Positions 8,520 to 16,973 of a DNA stretch of 24,685 bases are shown piece after piece. The position numbers and the translations under genes are program-made. Position 1 is the stretch's first letter. Every line of letters begins with the position of its first letter. The stretch spans positions 1 to 24,685 of the forward strand of contig JAJRSP010000204.1 in assembly GCA_024278775.1 (NCBI GenBank), written 5' to 3'. This stretch comes from Planctomycetota bacterium. Lineage in GTDB: Bacteria; Planctomycetota; Phycisphaerae; UBA1845. The notes below the pieces were generated by a model. It was not told the DNA's origin and did no database searches. It saw nothing but the letters and a program-made list of their open reading frames with translations.

Positions 8520-9064
8520 ATCACGCTCCGGTCGCGATCGGCGAATATCTGGGTTTTCATGCGGTTCCGCAGGTTCACCGGTCAGTGGGCTGTTCCGATC
8601 GAGAACCTTACAACAGATGAGGATTAGTGGCGAGTAGAATCGGGTACGTCCAGTGTCTGCGTCGAGTCATTTTGGCCCAGGTATGCGATGTTGCCCCGGA
8701 TCGCGCAGATTTCGCGTTAGTTCGACGCAGGCTGTTTCGGTTCCGGTTTTTCGGTCAGACGCCGATTCTGGTATCGAGAGTGGCGATTACGCTGTCATTT
8801 TAGGTTGATTGAGCTAGATGGAGAAACTGGTTAAAGAGTTTTTTGCGCCATCGTCGATACATCTTTTGCCAGGCTCAGCAGATTGCCTAACTAGCCATTT
8901 CATTGGTTGATAAGGTTGCCTGGTTGGGTTGAGTAAGTACGGGTCGGCGGGAGTCCGACCTCCGTTTTTTGTCACGGCGGACAGTTCCGGGATTGGGCAG
9001 GAGGCCCGTCCGAGTCATTCGGGCCCCACACCCAGTCCGCCCTTGCATCAGGGAGCCGAGGAAT
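8520..9064. other. 545-bp divergent intergenic region between rnr and the B12-fold gene
   Basis: No gene or tRNA was found. The region must hold the rnr promoter (minus) and the promoter and long leader of the plus-strand gene at 9065. The stretch 8800-8935 is AT-richer and has short complementary segments (CCAGGC near 8870 and GCCTGG near 8918), followed by the terminator-like hairpin at 8939-8970. No known riboswitch consensus was recognised. Confidence 0.45.
8939..8970 (+). terminator. Intrinsic terminator or attenuator upstream of the B12-fold gene
   Basis: Bases 8939-8947 (ACGGGTCGG) pair with 8955-8960 plus 8963-8965 (CCGACC, two-base bulge, CGT) around a seven-base loop, and six T residues follow immediately (8965-8970). 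This is a convincing plus-strand terminator shape. No gene lies upstream on the plus strand, and the next start is 95 bp downstream. It therefore ends either a short untranslated RNA or, as an attenuator, the leader of the gene at 9065. Confidence 0.55.
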
Positions 9065-9790
9065 ATGCCGTCGCATCCGTTGTTAGAATCGTACATGACG
9101 CCGCTGCTCGCGGGCAACCGTATGGCCTGTCGTACGATGGTGTGGGAAGAAGTCACGAAGTCAAAAAACGCGGAATGTTTGTATCGCGATCTGCTCTGGC
9201 AGGCGATGGAGAGAGTCGAGATGCTGTTCCGGGGCGATCGGATCAATGCGGCCACCGAGCATATGGCCACGCGGATCAACCGGGTCGTGGCCGATCAGCT
9301 TCAGGTTCATCTTCCACGAGCGGCGCGAACCGGAAAGACGATCGTCGTTCTGTGTGCCGACGGCGAACCGGAAGAGTTGGGGGCACAAATTGTGTCCGAT
9401 CTGTTTGAGTCGCGTGGCTGGGTGGTCTTTTTTCTGGGTTCGGGTGTTCCGAATGATGAAGTCTATAGTTTGATCGGGCAGGTTCGTCCTGAATTGCTGC
9501 TCGTGTTCGGTACCAAACCACAGGGGGTACCCGGAATTCGTCACATGATCGACATGATCCGTGCGATTGGCGTGAACCCGACGATGAACATTATGGTCTC
9601 CGGCGGGGTCTACAATCGGGCGGATGGTCTATGGAAGGAAGTTGATGCCGATTTGACCGCGAAAAACGCTGCCGAGGCGATTGTGGTTGCCGAGTCCGCC
9701 GAGCCACGTACGCCGGTGATTCCCAAGCCGGGCGCACCGAAGAAGCGTCGTCGCCGTCGTCGCCCGGCACTAGTACCGGCGAGCGATTGA
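9065..9790 (+). CDS. Cobalamin-binding-fold protein (MetH/CarH-like) lacking the cobalt-ligating His
   Basis: The ATG at 9065 is preferred because GAGG lies four bases upstream; an in-frame start at 8969 lies in the terminator hairpin. The 241-residue protein has a helical cap-like segment (about 10-85) with RGDRINAATEHMATR, which resembles the cap of MetH and of CarH/LitR light sensors, including E65-H66. A Rossmann-like B12-binding domain (about 90-205) follows, with FLGSGVPNDEV and MVSGGV. The conserved D-x-H-x-x-G loop reads DGEPEELG, with E103 in place of the histidine that ligates cobalt, so binding would have to be base-on or is lost. The C-terminus is very basic (KKRRRRRR at 226-233), suggesting nucleic-acid or membrane contact. 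No MerR-type DNA-binding domain is attached. Function unknown. Confidence 0.75.
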   Translation: MPSHPLLESYMTPLLAGNRMACRTMVWEEVTKSKNAECLYRDLLWQAMERVEMLFRGDRINAATEHMATRINRVVADQLQVHLPRAARTGKTIVVLCADGEPEELGAQIVSDLFESRGWVVFFLGSGVPNDEVYSLIGQVRPELLLVFGTKPQGVPGIRHMIDMIRAIGVNPTMNIMVSGGVYNRADGLWKEVDADLTAKNAAEAIVVAESAEPRTPVIPKPGAPKKRRRRRRPALVPASD

Positions 9791-10143
9791 GCTGACGGTG
9801 GGTCGGACGCGGCGAGTGGGTTCAGGCTCCGGGGTGTGGTGTCTTCCCGTGCTGCGGGTCGGTGACGCCCACAAAACGCTGAAAATAACACTGGAAACAC
9901 GGTTTTTACCAGGTTTCTCCGGTGGGGGTGTGGCTGGAGTTTCGGGCACGTTGGCGTGTGTTTCGTCGCGTGCGGCGTGTCGATTGGGCTGCTGCGGGAT
10001 GCTCAACCACTTGTGGTCTGGTGTGCCGGCGGTGCCGTTTGGTATCGGTTTCCGACTTGCCGCAAGGTGTGACATTCTCGGCGGGTCCGGTAGTTGATGC
10101 GCGCTCGGGCGCTGGCGTGGATGATGGTAGGTCACCGTGTGTG
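9791..10143. other. Intergenic region between the B12-fold gene and hup
   Basis: No supportable gene was found. Short hairpins are present (for example CCCG/CGGG around 9846-9858), but none is followed by a T-run. Open frames here have no family features and are read as chance frames in GC-rich DNA. Confidence 0.4.
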
Positions 10144-10171
10144 TTGGGCGAGTTCATTTTTTCCCTATAAT
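10144..10171 (+). promoter_or_regulatory. Sigma-70-type promoter of the HU gene
   Basis: A perfect -10 hexamer TATAAT lies at 10166-10171, with TTGGGC at 10144-10149 (three of six matches to the -35 consensus) after a 16-bp spacer. Transcription would begin near 10178 and give a leader of about 90 nt to the ATG at 10270. The -10 is embedded in TCCCTATAAT, which recurs at 24464-24473. Confidence 0.6.
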
Positions 10172-10269
10172 TCATGGAGAAAACGCTTGCATAGACTCGA
10201 AGAGCGCATTAGATTTCCCACCGGATGGTCAGAGAGTGGCCAGAGATAACACGCAGAAAGGAATAAAAC

Positions 10270-10629
10270 ATGGCAAAGAAGAAAGCCAAGAAAAAGGCTA
10301 CGAAGAAGAAGGCAAAGAAGAAGGGCGTCAAGGCTCGCACCAAGTCTGAGGTGTTTGGTTCGTTGGCAGATGCCAATGATCTGACGCGCAAGGACATCGC
10401 GGCCATCTTTGACGACCTCAGCGGGTTGATCAAGAAGGACCTTGGTCGTAGCGGTCCGGGTTATTTCACCGTGCCGGGTCTAATGAAGATTAAGGTCGTG
10501 CGCAAGCCGGCGACCAAGGCGCGCAAGGGCCGAAACCCCTTTACGGGTGAGGAGATGATGTTCAAGGCCAAACCCGCACGCAATGTGGTGAAGGTGTTGG
10601 CGCTCAAAGGCCTGAAAGAGATGGTCTAG
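10270..10629 (+). CDS. HU-family DNA-binding protein with lysine-rich N-terminal extension
   Basis: The 119-residue protein is a nucleoid-associated, DNA-bending protein. Residues 1-24 are almost entirely Lys and Ala (AKKKAKKKATKKKAKKK), similar to histone-H1-like tails. Residues 25-119 form the HU/IHF fold, including LTRKDIAAIFDDL at the start and the DNA-binding beta-arm with RKGRNPFTGEEM. The usual RNPxTGE motif is RNPFTGE. A strong Shine-Dalgarno (AAAGGA, seven bases upstream) and a consensus -10 suggest high expression. The gene is monocistronic, with its own promoter and a terminator at 10729. HU proteins extended at one end by basic repeats are known in Planctomycetes and some other phyla; here the extension is N-terminal. 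Confidence 0.93.
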   Translation: MAKKKAKKKATKKKAKKKGVKARTKSEVFGSLADANDLTRKDIAAIFDDLSGLIKKDLGRSGPGYFTVPGLMKIKVVRKPATKARKGRNPFTGEEMMFKAKPARNVVKVLALKGLKEMV

Positions 10630-10728
10630 CGCCCTGGGCGCGGCATGATGATTGGTGCCACGCCATGGCACTTTCGGTATGACGCGGCTTATCGCCAGCA
10701 TGCCGATACCAGCACGCAGAAAAACAAG

Positions 10729-10765
10729 AGCGACCGTGAGTGGAAACATTCGCGGTCGCTTCTTT
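10729..10765. terminator. Bidirectional terminator between convergent hup and trxB
   Basis: AGCGACCGTGA (10729-10739) pairs with TCGCGGTCGCT (10750-10760), giving 11 bp with one G-T wobble and a 10-base loop, followed by TCTTT on the plus strand. On the minus strand the hairpin is followed by CTTGTTTTTCTG, so it can serve both genes. A smaller hairpin (GTGCCA/TGGCAC, 10655-10671, then TTT) closer to hup may assist. Confidence 0.75.
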
Positions 10766-10807
10766 GGATATCCTTATCGTCTGCGTTTTGATTCGGCCTG
10801 CACGGGG

Positions 10808-11833
10808 CTACTCGATACCCTGATCCGCGAGCCAGCGTTCGGCGTCGATGGCGGATTTGCAACCCATGCCGGATGCGGTGATGGCCTGGCGGTAGACACT
10901 GTCCACGCAATCTCCCGCGGCGAAGACGCCTTCCACGCTGGTCGTGGAGCCGGCTTCGTCGGCGAGTTTGATGTATTTTTTCCGATCGAGTTCGAGTTGC
11001 CCGCCGAGAAACTCGGTGGCGGGTGTATGACCGATGGCCACGAACAACCCGCCGAGCGCCTTTTCGGATTCCTCTCCGGTGATGACGTTCTTGAGTTTGA
11101 CGCCGGTGATCATCTTATCACCCAACACTTCCGTGACGACGCTGTTCCAGAGGACTTCCAGTTTTTCATTACCGAGCGCACGTGCCGCCATAATCTTCGA
11201 CGCGCGAAGTTCGTCACGACGATGAATCATGTAGACCTTCGATGCGAACTTCGTGAGGTAGGTCGCCTCCTCCACGGCCGAGTCACCACCGCCGACGACC
11301 GCGAGTTCTTTATCGCGAAATACGGGCAGCGCACCATCGCACACGGCGCACGCACTGACGCCGCCGCCGCTTAAGGCGAGACGCTGTTCGTTTTCCTGGC
11401 CGAGCCAGTTCGCCTTCGCCCCCGTGGCGATAATCACGGAGTGGGCGAACGCCTCGTAGCCGCCATCGCCGGTGATGCGGAACGGTCGTTTCGAGAGGTC
11501 GATCTCGGCGACGCTCTGAAACGGCGTGTAGAGTCCGTAAGAGGCTTCCGTTGTGGGGCCATCATCCCCCACGACGCGCGTGGAGAAGTTCATCGCCTGT
11601 TGGAAGAACAGCTCCATCATCTTTTTTCCGTCGATGCCATCCGGAAAGCCGGGGTAGTTTTCCACGTCCGTGGTGAGCATGAGCTGTCCACCGGGGACGA
11701 GGTCTTTGCTGACGGCTCGACCGGGAAAGACGAGCGGGTTGAGGTTGGCGCGAGCGGCATAGATGGCTGCGGTCCAGCCGGCCGGTCCCGATCCCACGAT
11801 CACTACTTTTTCGATTCTATCTTGTGTTGTCAT
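10808..11833 (-). CDS. trxB: Thioredoxin-disulfide reductase
   Basis: This 341-residue FAD/NADPH flavoprotein reduces thioredoxin in the cytosol. The FAD dinucleotide motif is [17 protein letters not shown] (residues 13-29), and the redox-active pair is C162-A-V-C165 followed by DGALP. The NADPH motif is [12 protein letters not shown] (about 176-187), and the C-terminal FAD motif [10 protein letters not shown] is present. The length is close to the bacterial low-molecular-weight TrxR family (about 320). The ATG at 11833 is preceded by GGAAAG about nine bases upstream. It lies downstream of the exporter gene on the same strand, but 264 bp separate them and trxB is a common housekeeping gene, so it is probably not part of the polyene operon. 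Confidence 0.95.
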   Translation of the reverse strand: MTTQDRIEKVVIVGSGPAGWTAAIYAARANLNPLVFPGRAVSKDLVPGGQLMLTTDVENYPGFPDGIDGKKMMELFFQQAMNFSTRVVGDDGPTTEASYGLYTPFQSVAEIDLSKRPFRITGDGGYEAFAHSVIIATGAKANWLGQENEQRLALSGGGVSACAVCDGALPVFRDKELAVVGGGDSAVEEATYLTKFASKVYMIHRRDELRASKIMAARALGNEKLEVLWNSVVTEVLGDKMITGVKLKNVITGEESEKALGGLFVAIGHTPATEFLGGQLELDRKKYIKLADEAGSTTSVEGVFAAGDCVDSVYRQAITASGMGCKSAIDAERWLADQGIE

Positions 11834-11947
11834 CGCGTTGTTTTCTTTCCGAGGTTCAATACGTCGTTAGTACAGGATTCGACATTGGTTTTCGTAGGCA
11901 AACTGGTTACCCATGCGTTTTACGAAACCGACCACGGGCAAGCTATC

Positions 11948-11978
11948 GCCCACGCCGCCCGCTTTTCGCGGGGTGGGC
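11948..11978. other. Strong hairpin between the exporter gene and trxB
   Basis: GCCCAC (11948-11953) pairs with GTGGGC (11973-11978), and CCCGC (11958-11962) pairs with GCGGG (11968-11972) around a TTTTC loop, with a four-base bulge. It lies 120 bp past the stop of the exporter gene. There is no T-run on either side, so it is at best a weak or factor-assisted end of the ten-gene operon. Confidence 0.35.
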
Positions 11979-12097
11979 ATACTAGCCGTTTCCCTGCCGT
12001 GCGTCCAAGAGAGATTTCCGATCGGTGCGGAACTGCAACCGAGGTGCGTGACTGAATCGGCGGCGGTGAGTAACGGTAGGGGATTGGGCGTTGACGT

Positions 12098-14695
12098 TTA
12101 CTCCGTGGACAACACGCGATTGACCAATAGGGGTACGAGTATCCAGATGGCCCCGATGAGGCTGGCCGCCACGCCTATTCCCATGAGAATACCCAATGAC
12201 CGGATGGCCGGTGTGGATGTGAACGCCAGCGTTCCGAAAGTCAGCGTCGTGGTGAGGCTGGTCATGCCGACGGCGTGGCAGCTGGCGGACAGTTTGTCGA
12301 TGAGACTGTCGGGCTCCCCGCGGCCGCCCAGTCGTCGCGATATCGTCACCAGGAAGATGCCGTCGTCCACGCCGATGCCGACCAGAAGTGGTAGCGCGAC
12401 CAAGTTCATGGTGTTGAGACGCAAGTCAAACAGACGCATGCAAACGATGAGAATCGTAAAGCCGAACATCGCGGGTGCCATTGCGAGAAGCATCGCTCGA
12501 AAGCTACGAAAGTAGGCCACCAGGCCGGCCAGCACCACGCCACCGGCAAGGAGAAGAAGCCGACGGAGATCATGGCGAATCATTCGCTCAGTATCGTGAC
12601 CGATGACGGTCAGCCCGGTGAGTGTGGCTCCGGTTAGGCCATCGAGGGCGCTGCGGATCGCGTTGATGGCGATGTCGCGCGTGGTACGGTCCCCCAGCGG
12701 CTCGTCGGTGAAGACGGCGGTGATCGCCTCAGTGGGACCACCGGGCTCCGATCCAGTGTCCACGGGGAGTACCGTTTCGGCCAGAGCGGGGTACCGAAGT
12801 AGCTCAGCGACATCGGGGCACTCGGTCGGAGTGACAAGACGGCGGAGGAAGGCTTTATAGTCTTCGAACGCCTCTGGATTAAAAACGCTGTTCTCTAAGG
12901 CATTCTCGAAGTCCGCGATGATTTGATCGGCGTGGAATAGCGCAAACCGCTCCCGGTATGCGTCGGGAGTGAGCGGAGGCGGCAGCAGCGAGCCCAATCC
13001 GTACGAGCCGACAACGTGGGTTTTCTCGGGGTTGACCGTGTCGAGTCGGGCATCGACGCGGTGCGCGAGCGCGGTGAGCGCCGCGGGGGTTTCGGCTTGC
13101 AGGTGGATCAGCAGCGTGTCGGGCGACGCCCGAAAAAGTTTCGCCACACGATGCTGTGTTTCCAGGGGTTCATTCGGACGCGGATGCATGACGGTCAGAT
13201 CGTCTTCAAACGGCGACCAGGACCGGGCTTGTACGGCGATCAGCGCGACCGCACCGAGTCCGATCGCACCGCCGAGCGACAAAAAAAACCGGCGGTGGTG
13301 GGTGGCGTGACGGAGTAATTTCGCCGCAATGGATGCATGGGAAACGCCGACAAACACCGGGGCGTTGTGCCGACCGAGGGTGAGGCTGAGTATGGCCGGC
13401 AGCACAAAGATGGTGGCGAGAAGCGTGGTGGCCAGACCCATCGCACCGAGCAGGCCGAACTCTCTGAGTGCTTGGACGCTGGATTGCGAGATCGCCAGGA
13501 AGCCGACGACCGTAGTCGCGCAGGCCGCCAGCAACGCCGGGGCGATATCGGTGAGCGTGTGTCGAATCGCGTCCTCGTGGGTCAGACCGGACGCCCGGTC
13601 CGATCGATAATGCGAGAGGCTGTGGATGGCGTAATCAATGCCCAGTCCGGCCAAGATCGCACCGATGACGGCCGTGATGGGGGAGAGGCTCATGCCCAGC
13701 CAAGAGAACCACGCCAGTGCCGTAAGGATACCCCATGAGACCGGAGCCAACGCGGCCGGAAGCATCCAGAGGTTGCGGTAGGCGAACAGGTAGAGCACCT
13801 GAAGAAAAATGACGGAGAACACGATGCTTTTTATCATATCGCCGCGGATCGAATGTTGCGCGGCCGCTGCGATGGCGTACGAGCCGGTGTACGCGAGATC
13901 GAGGTGATCGTCGTTGACCTGTTCGGCCGCTTCCCTGATGGCGCGGATGAACGCATCGGCAAAGTCAAGATCGGATGAGGGTGCCGCGCCGCGCAGGCGG
14001 ATAAGCAGGTGGCTGCGGTCTTTGCTGAAGTAGCCATCTCCTGCTGAAAGGGCGCTTTCCGAACCGCCGCCCGGGTGCGGCATCGCGCCGAGGAGAAAAT
14101 CACGCAGTGCGAGTGGGTCTCTGAGTACCGCTTTGGCGACGGCACCGGCCGGTCCGGGTGCGGATAGCGTTTCTTCCGCGTGGCGGAGTTGCTCTTTCAT
14201 TGGGTCCGGTGTGAGTCGTGCGGCCAGTCGGTGCAAGGCCTCTTCGCTGAGATAATAGAGCGCATGGGGGACGATGACGGATTCCATAAAGGATCGGATG
14301 TCCTGGGAGGGTCGGTATTGAACGGCGCGGCACATGCCCGACAACCGGGTCGAGGAAGCGATCCGATCGCTCAAGCGCTTTGCGAAGCTCAAGAGCGTAT
14401 CTGTGGAGATGCCGGGGATGGTGCCGGCTGTGGTGTTTGGCGTAGAGGTGGAAACGAGTACCACCAGTTCTTCCATACCGGCGAAGTAGTGGGAGATGCG
14501 TTTGAGGGCGCGGGTGGCCGGCTCATCATCACCCAACATCGCTTCGATTGATGCTGCCGGGTGCAGCTTGGACACGCCGTAGATGGAAACCGCTCCAACG
14601 AGTCCGGCAATGAGCAGGACGGATCGCGCGTGCGTGGTGGTGAGGTCGGCGATGGTCGACCAGACGCGAGATGGCGGTGTGTTCGGTTCGATCAT
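12098..14695 (-). CDS. MMPL/RND-superfamily exporter of the aryl-polyene operon
   Basis: This 865-residue inner-membrane protein has the internal duplication of RND/MMPL transporters. A first transmembrane helix (about 22-42) is followed by a periplasmic domain (about 43-275) and five more helices (about 280-440, with GAILAGLGIDYAIHSLSHYR). A second half follows: a helix near 470-490, a periplasmic domain to about 690, and five helices with LLVGIGVDDGIFLV. GxGxDY/GVDD acidic motifs in both halves fit proton-coupled transport. The length matches the lipid-type MMPL exporters found in aryl-polyene and xanthomonadin clusters, where they are thought to flip or extract the lipid-linked pigment. 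Its ATG overlaps the stop of the upstream lipoprotein gene (ATGA), indicating translational coupling. It is the last gene of the ten-gene run. Confidence 0.88.
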   Translation of the reverse strand: MIEPNTPPSRVWSTIADLTTTHARSVLLIAGLVGAVSIYGVSKLHPAASIEAMLGDDEPATRALKRISHYFAGMEELVVLVSTSTPNTTAGTIPGISTDTLLSFAKRLSDRIASSTRLSGMCRAVQYRPSQDIRSFMESVIVPHALYYLSEEALHRLAARLTPDPMKEQLRHAEETLSAPGPAGAVAKAVLRDPLALRDFLLGAMPHPGGGSESALSAGDGYFSKDRSHLLIRLRGAAPSSDLDFADAFIRAIREAAEQVNDDHLDLAYTGSYAIAAAAQHSIRGDMIKSIVFSVIFLQVLYLFAYRNLWMLPAALAPVSWGILTALAWFSWLGMSLSPITAVIGAILAGLGIDYAIHSLSHYRSDRASGLTHEDAIRHTLTDIAPALLAACATTVVGFLAISQSSVQALREFGLLGAMGLATTLLATIFVLPAILSLTLGRHNAPVFVGVSHASIAAKLLRHATHHRRFFLSLGGAIGLGAVALIAVQARSWSPFEDDLTVMHPRPNEPLETQHRVAKLFRASPDTLLIHLQAETPAALTALAHRVDARLDTVNPEKTHVVGSYGLGSLLPPPLTPDAYRERFALFHADQIIADFENALENSVFNPEAFEDYKAFLRRLVTPTECPDVAELLRYPALAETVLPVDTGSEPGGPTEAITAVFTDEPLGDRTTRDIAINAIRSALDGLTGATLTGLTVIGHDTERMIRHDLRRLLLLAGGVVLAGLVAYFRSFRAMLLAMAPAMFGFTILIVCMRLFDLRLNTMNLVALPLLVGIGVDDGIFLVTISRRLGGRGEPDSLIDKLSASCHAVGMTSLTTTLTFGTLAFTSTPAIRSLGILMGIGVAASLIGAIWILVPLLVNRVLSTE

Positions 14696-15429
14696 GGTTG
14701 TTTGACGGCTCGGTGTGGTGGGACGAATGCACGCGGCGGCAGGTCCGGGTTGATCTCGACCGTGTGAAACAGAATCTCAAACGATCCACCCGTGCCGACT
14801 CCGATGAGGTGCATGGGCCAGACGACTTCACCGAAGGCGCGGTAGTCATCGAAGGTGATTGACTGACGGACGGAGCCAGCGCGGTCCCGGTAGTCGCACC
14901 GCGTGGTCGTCAGCGTGTTTTTTTCTACCGAACAGGTAATGACGGACTCGCCGTGATCCAAGGTTCGTTTGCGCGAGAAATAGCGTTCGTGGGCATCGTC
15001 GTGTATCTGCCAGGTTGCTTGCGGAGCAAACCCCGGAAGAAGAGAGGCGGCCTCCACGAGCCCATCGCGGGTTAGCAGACTCGCGGCCTTAGAGCCATGA
15101 TTCTCCCGCCGCTTGGTTAGCACGAACAGACCCTCCGGCGTCAGCGTGATGTCGAAGACCGTATGCGAAAGTTTCGAAGCGCGAAGTCGCAGATGCGACG
15201 GTGGGCGGGCGATCAGCACGCCGGACAATTCGACGTCCCCACTCTCGGCCCGCAAGAGCAGCCGGCAGGTCGCAGAAAACGTCTGCACGCCCCGGTCGCG
15301 GTGGCGCATCGTGTCGAGCGCCGCCTCCGGCCCGTGCCACGAATAGCGGGGAAGCGCGTGAGTACAGCCGGCGCACGCCAGAAGCAGACACCCCATCGCG
15401 CCGACATGAACCTTGTAGTGAAGGATCAT
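14692..15429 (-). CDS. Outer-membrane lipoprotein of the polyene operon (LolB/DUF4292-like)
   Basis: The 245-residue protein has a signal peptide ending in a lipobox: LLAC at C19 is the better match, and C22 is also possible. The mature part is beta-rich (FSATCRLLLRAESGDVELSG, LRLRASKLSHTVFDITLTPEGLFVLTKR), resembling the LolA/LolB fold in which a barrel-like half-cylinder holds acyl chains. Family membership is by pattern only. Its start overlaps the ligase stop and its stop overlaps the exporter start, both as ATGA, so all three are translationally coupled. With the LolA-like protein at 22844 and the MMPL exporter it would form a dedicated route carrying a lipid-linked product to the outer membrane. 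Confidence 0.7.
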   Translation of the reverse strand: MILHYKVHVGAMGCLLLACAGCTHALPRYSWHGPEAALDTMRHRDRGVQTFSATCRLLLRAESGDVELSGVLIARPPSHLRLRASKLSHTVFDITLTPEGLFVLTKRRENHGSKAASLLTRDGLVEAASLLPGFAPQATWQIHDDAHERYFSRKRTLDHGESVITCSVEKNTLTTTRCDYRDRAGSVRQSITFDDYRAFGEVVWPMHLIGVGTGGSFEILFHTVEINPDLPPRAFVPPHRAVKQP

Positions 15430-16910
15430 GAGGCGATTTGCCGCCGGAGGATTTTCCCGGTGGGGGATTTGGGAAGTGACTCGGCGATGTCAATAACACG
15501 AGGTACTTTGTGCGCACTCAGTCGTGATCGGGCAAACCGCCGAAGCGACTCAAGGGACGGGGGATGCTCAAGATCCTTAGGGACAATGATGGCCCGAACG
15601 CGCGAGATCGTGTCGGTGACCGGGGCGGCGACGACGACGCAATCTTGAACGCCGTCGTGTTGCGCGAGAACGGACTCCACTTCCAGCGGATTCACCTTGA
15701 GCGCGCCCACATCAATCAGGAGTTTGATCCGCCCGGTAATCGTCAGCGTGCCGTTGGCGTTCATCCGGGCTAAGTCTCCCGTAAGGAAATAGCCGTCGCA
15801 GAGTGGCGATGTCTCTTGTCCGACGTAACCGTGGAGCATGGACGGGGCATGAATCGCGAGTTCACCCTCGACGCCGAGAGGTAAGGGGGCGTCGAGACGC
15901 GGCGTGTCGGGGTTGACGATCGCCGCGACCACACCCGTCATGGGAAGCCCCACGCTCATCGGGTCATGTCCCGGGGCATGGGGGTCATTGAACGTGATGG
16001 ACCCGACCTCACTCGATCCGTAGAGCTGCCCGACGCGCAGTTGCAGTTGACGCTGGCACGCCTCAAACACGCTCATCGGAAGTGGCGAGCCGGCCGAGTA
16101 CGCGCAGCGAAGACCGGGAAAGACGGCCGATCCATCGCCCCAGCGTGCGAGCATCTCGAAGATGGAGGGGACGCCGGGAAGCACCGTCACCGCGCCGGAG
16201 GCTAATTGGTCGATGACCACGCGGGTGTCAAAGCCGCGGGACAAATGAACCGTACAACCTGCGTGGATCGGCGCAAGAATGCCGTGTTCAACGCCGTAGG
16301 AGTGGCAGAGCGGAATCATGCCGAGCACGCGATCATCCTTCGTCAGGCGGGTGGCTTCGGCCACGTTGTGTGCGACCGCGTCGAGCGAGGGGCCGTCGCG
16401 CATGACGATTTTCGGAACACCCGTCGTGCCGCTGCTGAGGAGCATCAAGCCGCTGCGTGGGCTCGCTTTGGGGGCGGTGAACGCCGCGCTGTCGTTGCCG
16501 TCCACGGTGTTCGTAAGTTCGGGGAGGTCGAGCAGTGGGATGCCCATCTCACCGAGACCAAGACTCGTCTCCGGCGGGCCGACGATGGCCGCGGCACGGG
16601 CGGTCTTGGCTGCCGCGAGGAGTTCATGGTCGGAGACACTCGGGTTGATAAGAAATCCGACCGTGTTCGCCCGAAGCGCGGCAAGGAACGCGGCCGTACA
16701 TTCGATCCGGTTTGGCTGGCAGACGATCACGACCTCGCCGGGGGGCACGCTTTGTTCGATCGTTCTCGCGAATGACGCCACCATCGTGGCCAACTGTCCA
16801 AACGTGGCCGTTCGTTCGGGTTGACCCTCGCCGGCGACCTCGCGGATGGCCACATCTCCGGTGTGGTTTCGGGCGTGGTCGCAGAGTCGTGTCAATACGC
16901 CAAGTGTCAT
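15426..16910 (-). CDS. AMP-dependent aryl/acyl ligase (ApeH/XanA2-like)
   Basis: This ANL-superfamily enzyme has about 494 residues. It would adenylate a carboxylic acid and transfer it to the ACP or CoA; here that would be hydroxybenzoate on the operon's own ACP. The signatures, numbered from the upstream ATG at 16922, are the P-loop SSGTTGVPK (163-171), YGSSE (301-305), FLTGD (379-383), the hinge GRIKLLIDVG near 398-406, and the catalytic lysine K490 in PKSPTGK. The ATG at 16910 is chosen because AAGG lies five bases before it, while 16922 has no Shine-Dalgarno. In Xanthomonas the equivalent step is done by a 3-hydroxybenzoate:ACP ligase (XanA2). Substrate assignment here rests on the adjacent chorismatase and ACP, not on binding-pocket residues. 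Confidence 0.85.
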   Translation of the reverse strand: MTLGVLTRLCDHARNHTGDVAIREVAGEGQPERTATFGQLATMVASFARTIEQSVPPGEVVIVCQPNRIECTAAFLAALRANTVGFLINPSVSDHELLAAAKTARAAAIVGPPETSLGLGEMGIPLLDLPELTNTVDGNDSAAFTAPKASPRSGLMLLSSGTTGVPKIVMRDGPSLDAVAHNVAEATRLTKDDRVLGMIPLCHSYGVEHGILAPIHAGCTVHLSRGFDTRVVIDQLASGAVTVLPGVPSIFEMLARWGDGSAVFPGLRCAYSAGSPLPMSVFEACQRQLQLRVGQLYGSSEVGSITFNDPHAPGHDPMSVGLPMTGVVAAIVNPDTPRLDAPLPLGVEGELAIHAPSMLHGYVGQETSPLCDGYFLTGDLARMNANGTLTITGRIKLLIDVGALKVNPLEVESVLAQHDGVQDCVVVAAPVTDTISRVRAIIVPKDLEHPPSLESLRRFARSRLSAHKVPRVIDIAESLPKSPTGKILRRQIAS

Positions 16911-16973
16911 GATCGCCTTCATGTCGCCGCGTGTTGAGGGAAGAATCGCTACCGCAGCACGGATCGCCGGATT

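Noticed and set aside
8520..9064. Cobalamin riboswitch upstream of the B12-fold gene
   Set aside because: The conserved B12-box elements were not recognisable; only a terminator-like hairpin is present.
9798..10097. 99-codon plus-strand frame between the B12-fold gene and hup
   Set aside because: It has no Shine-Dalgarno, no family pattern, and other frames in the same stretch are equally open.
10808..12097. trxB as the eleventh gene of the polyene operon
   Set aside because: A 264-bp gap containing a strong hairpin separates them, and trxB is a universal housekeeping gene with its own Shine-Dalgarno.
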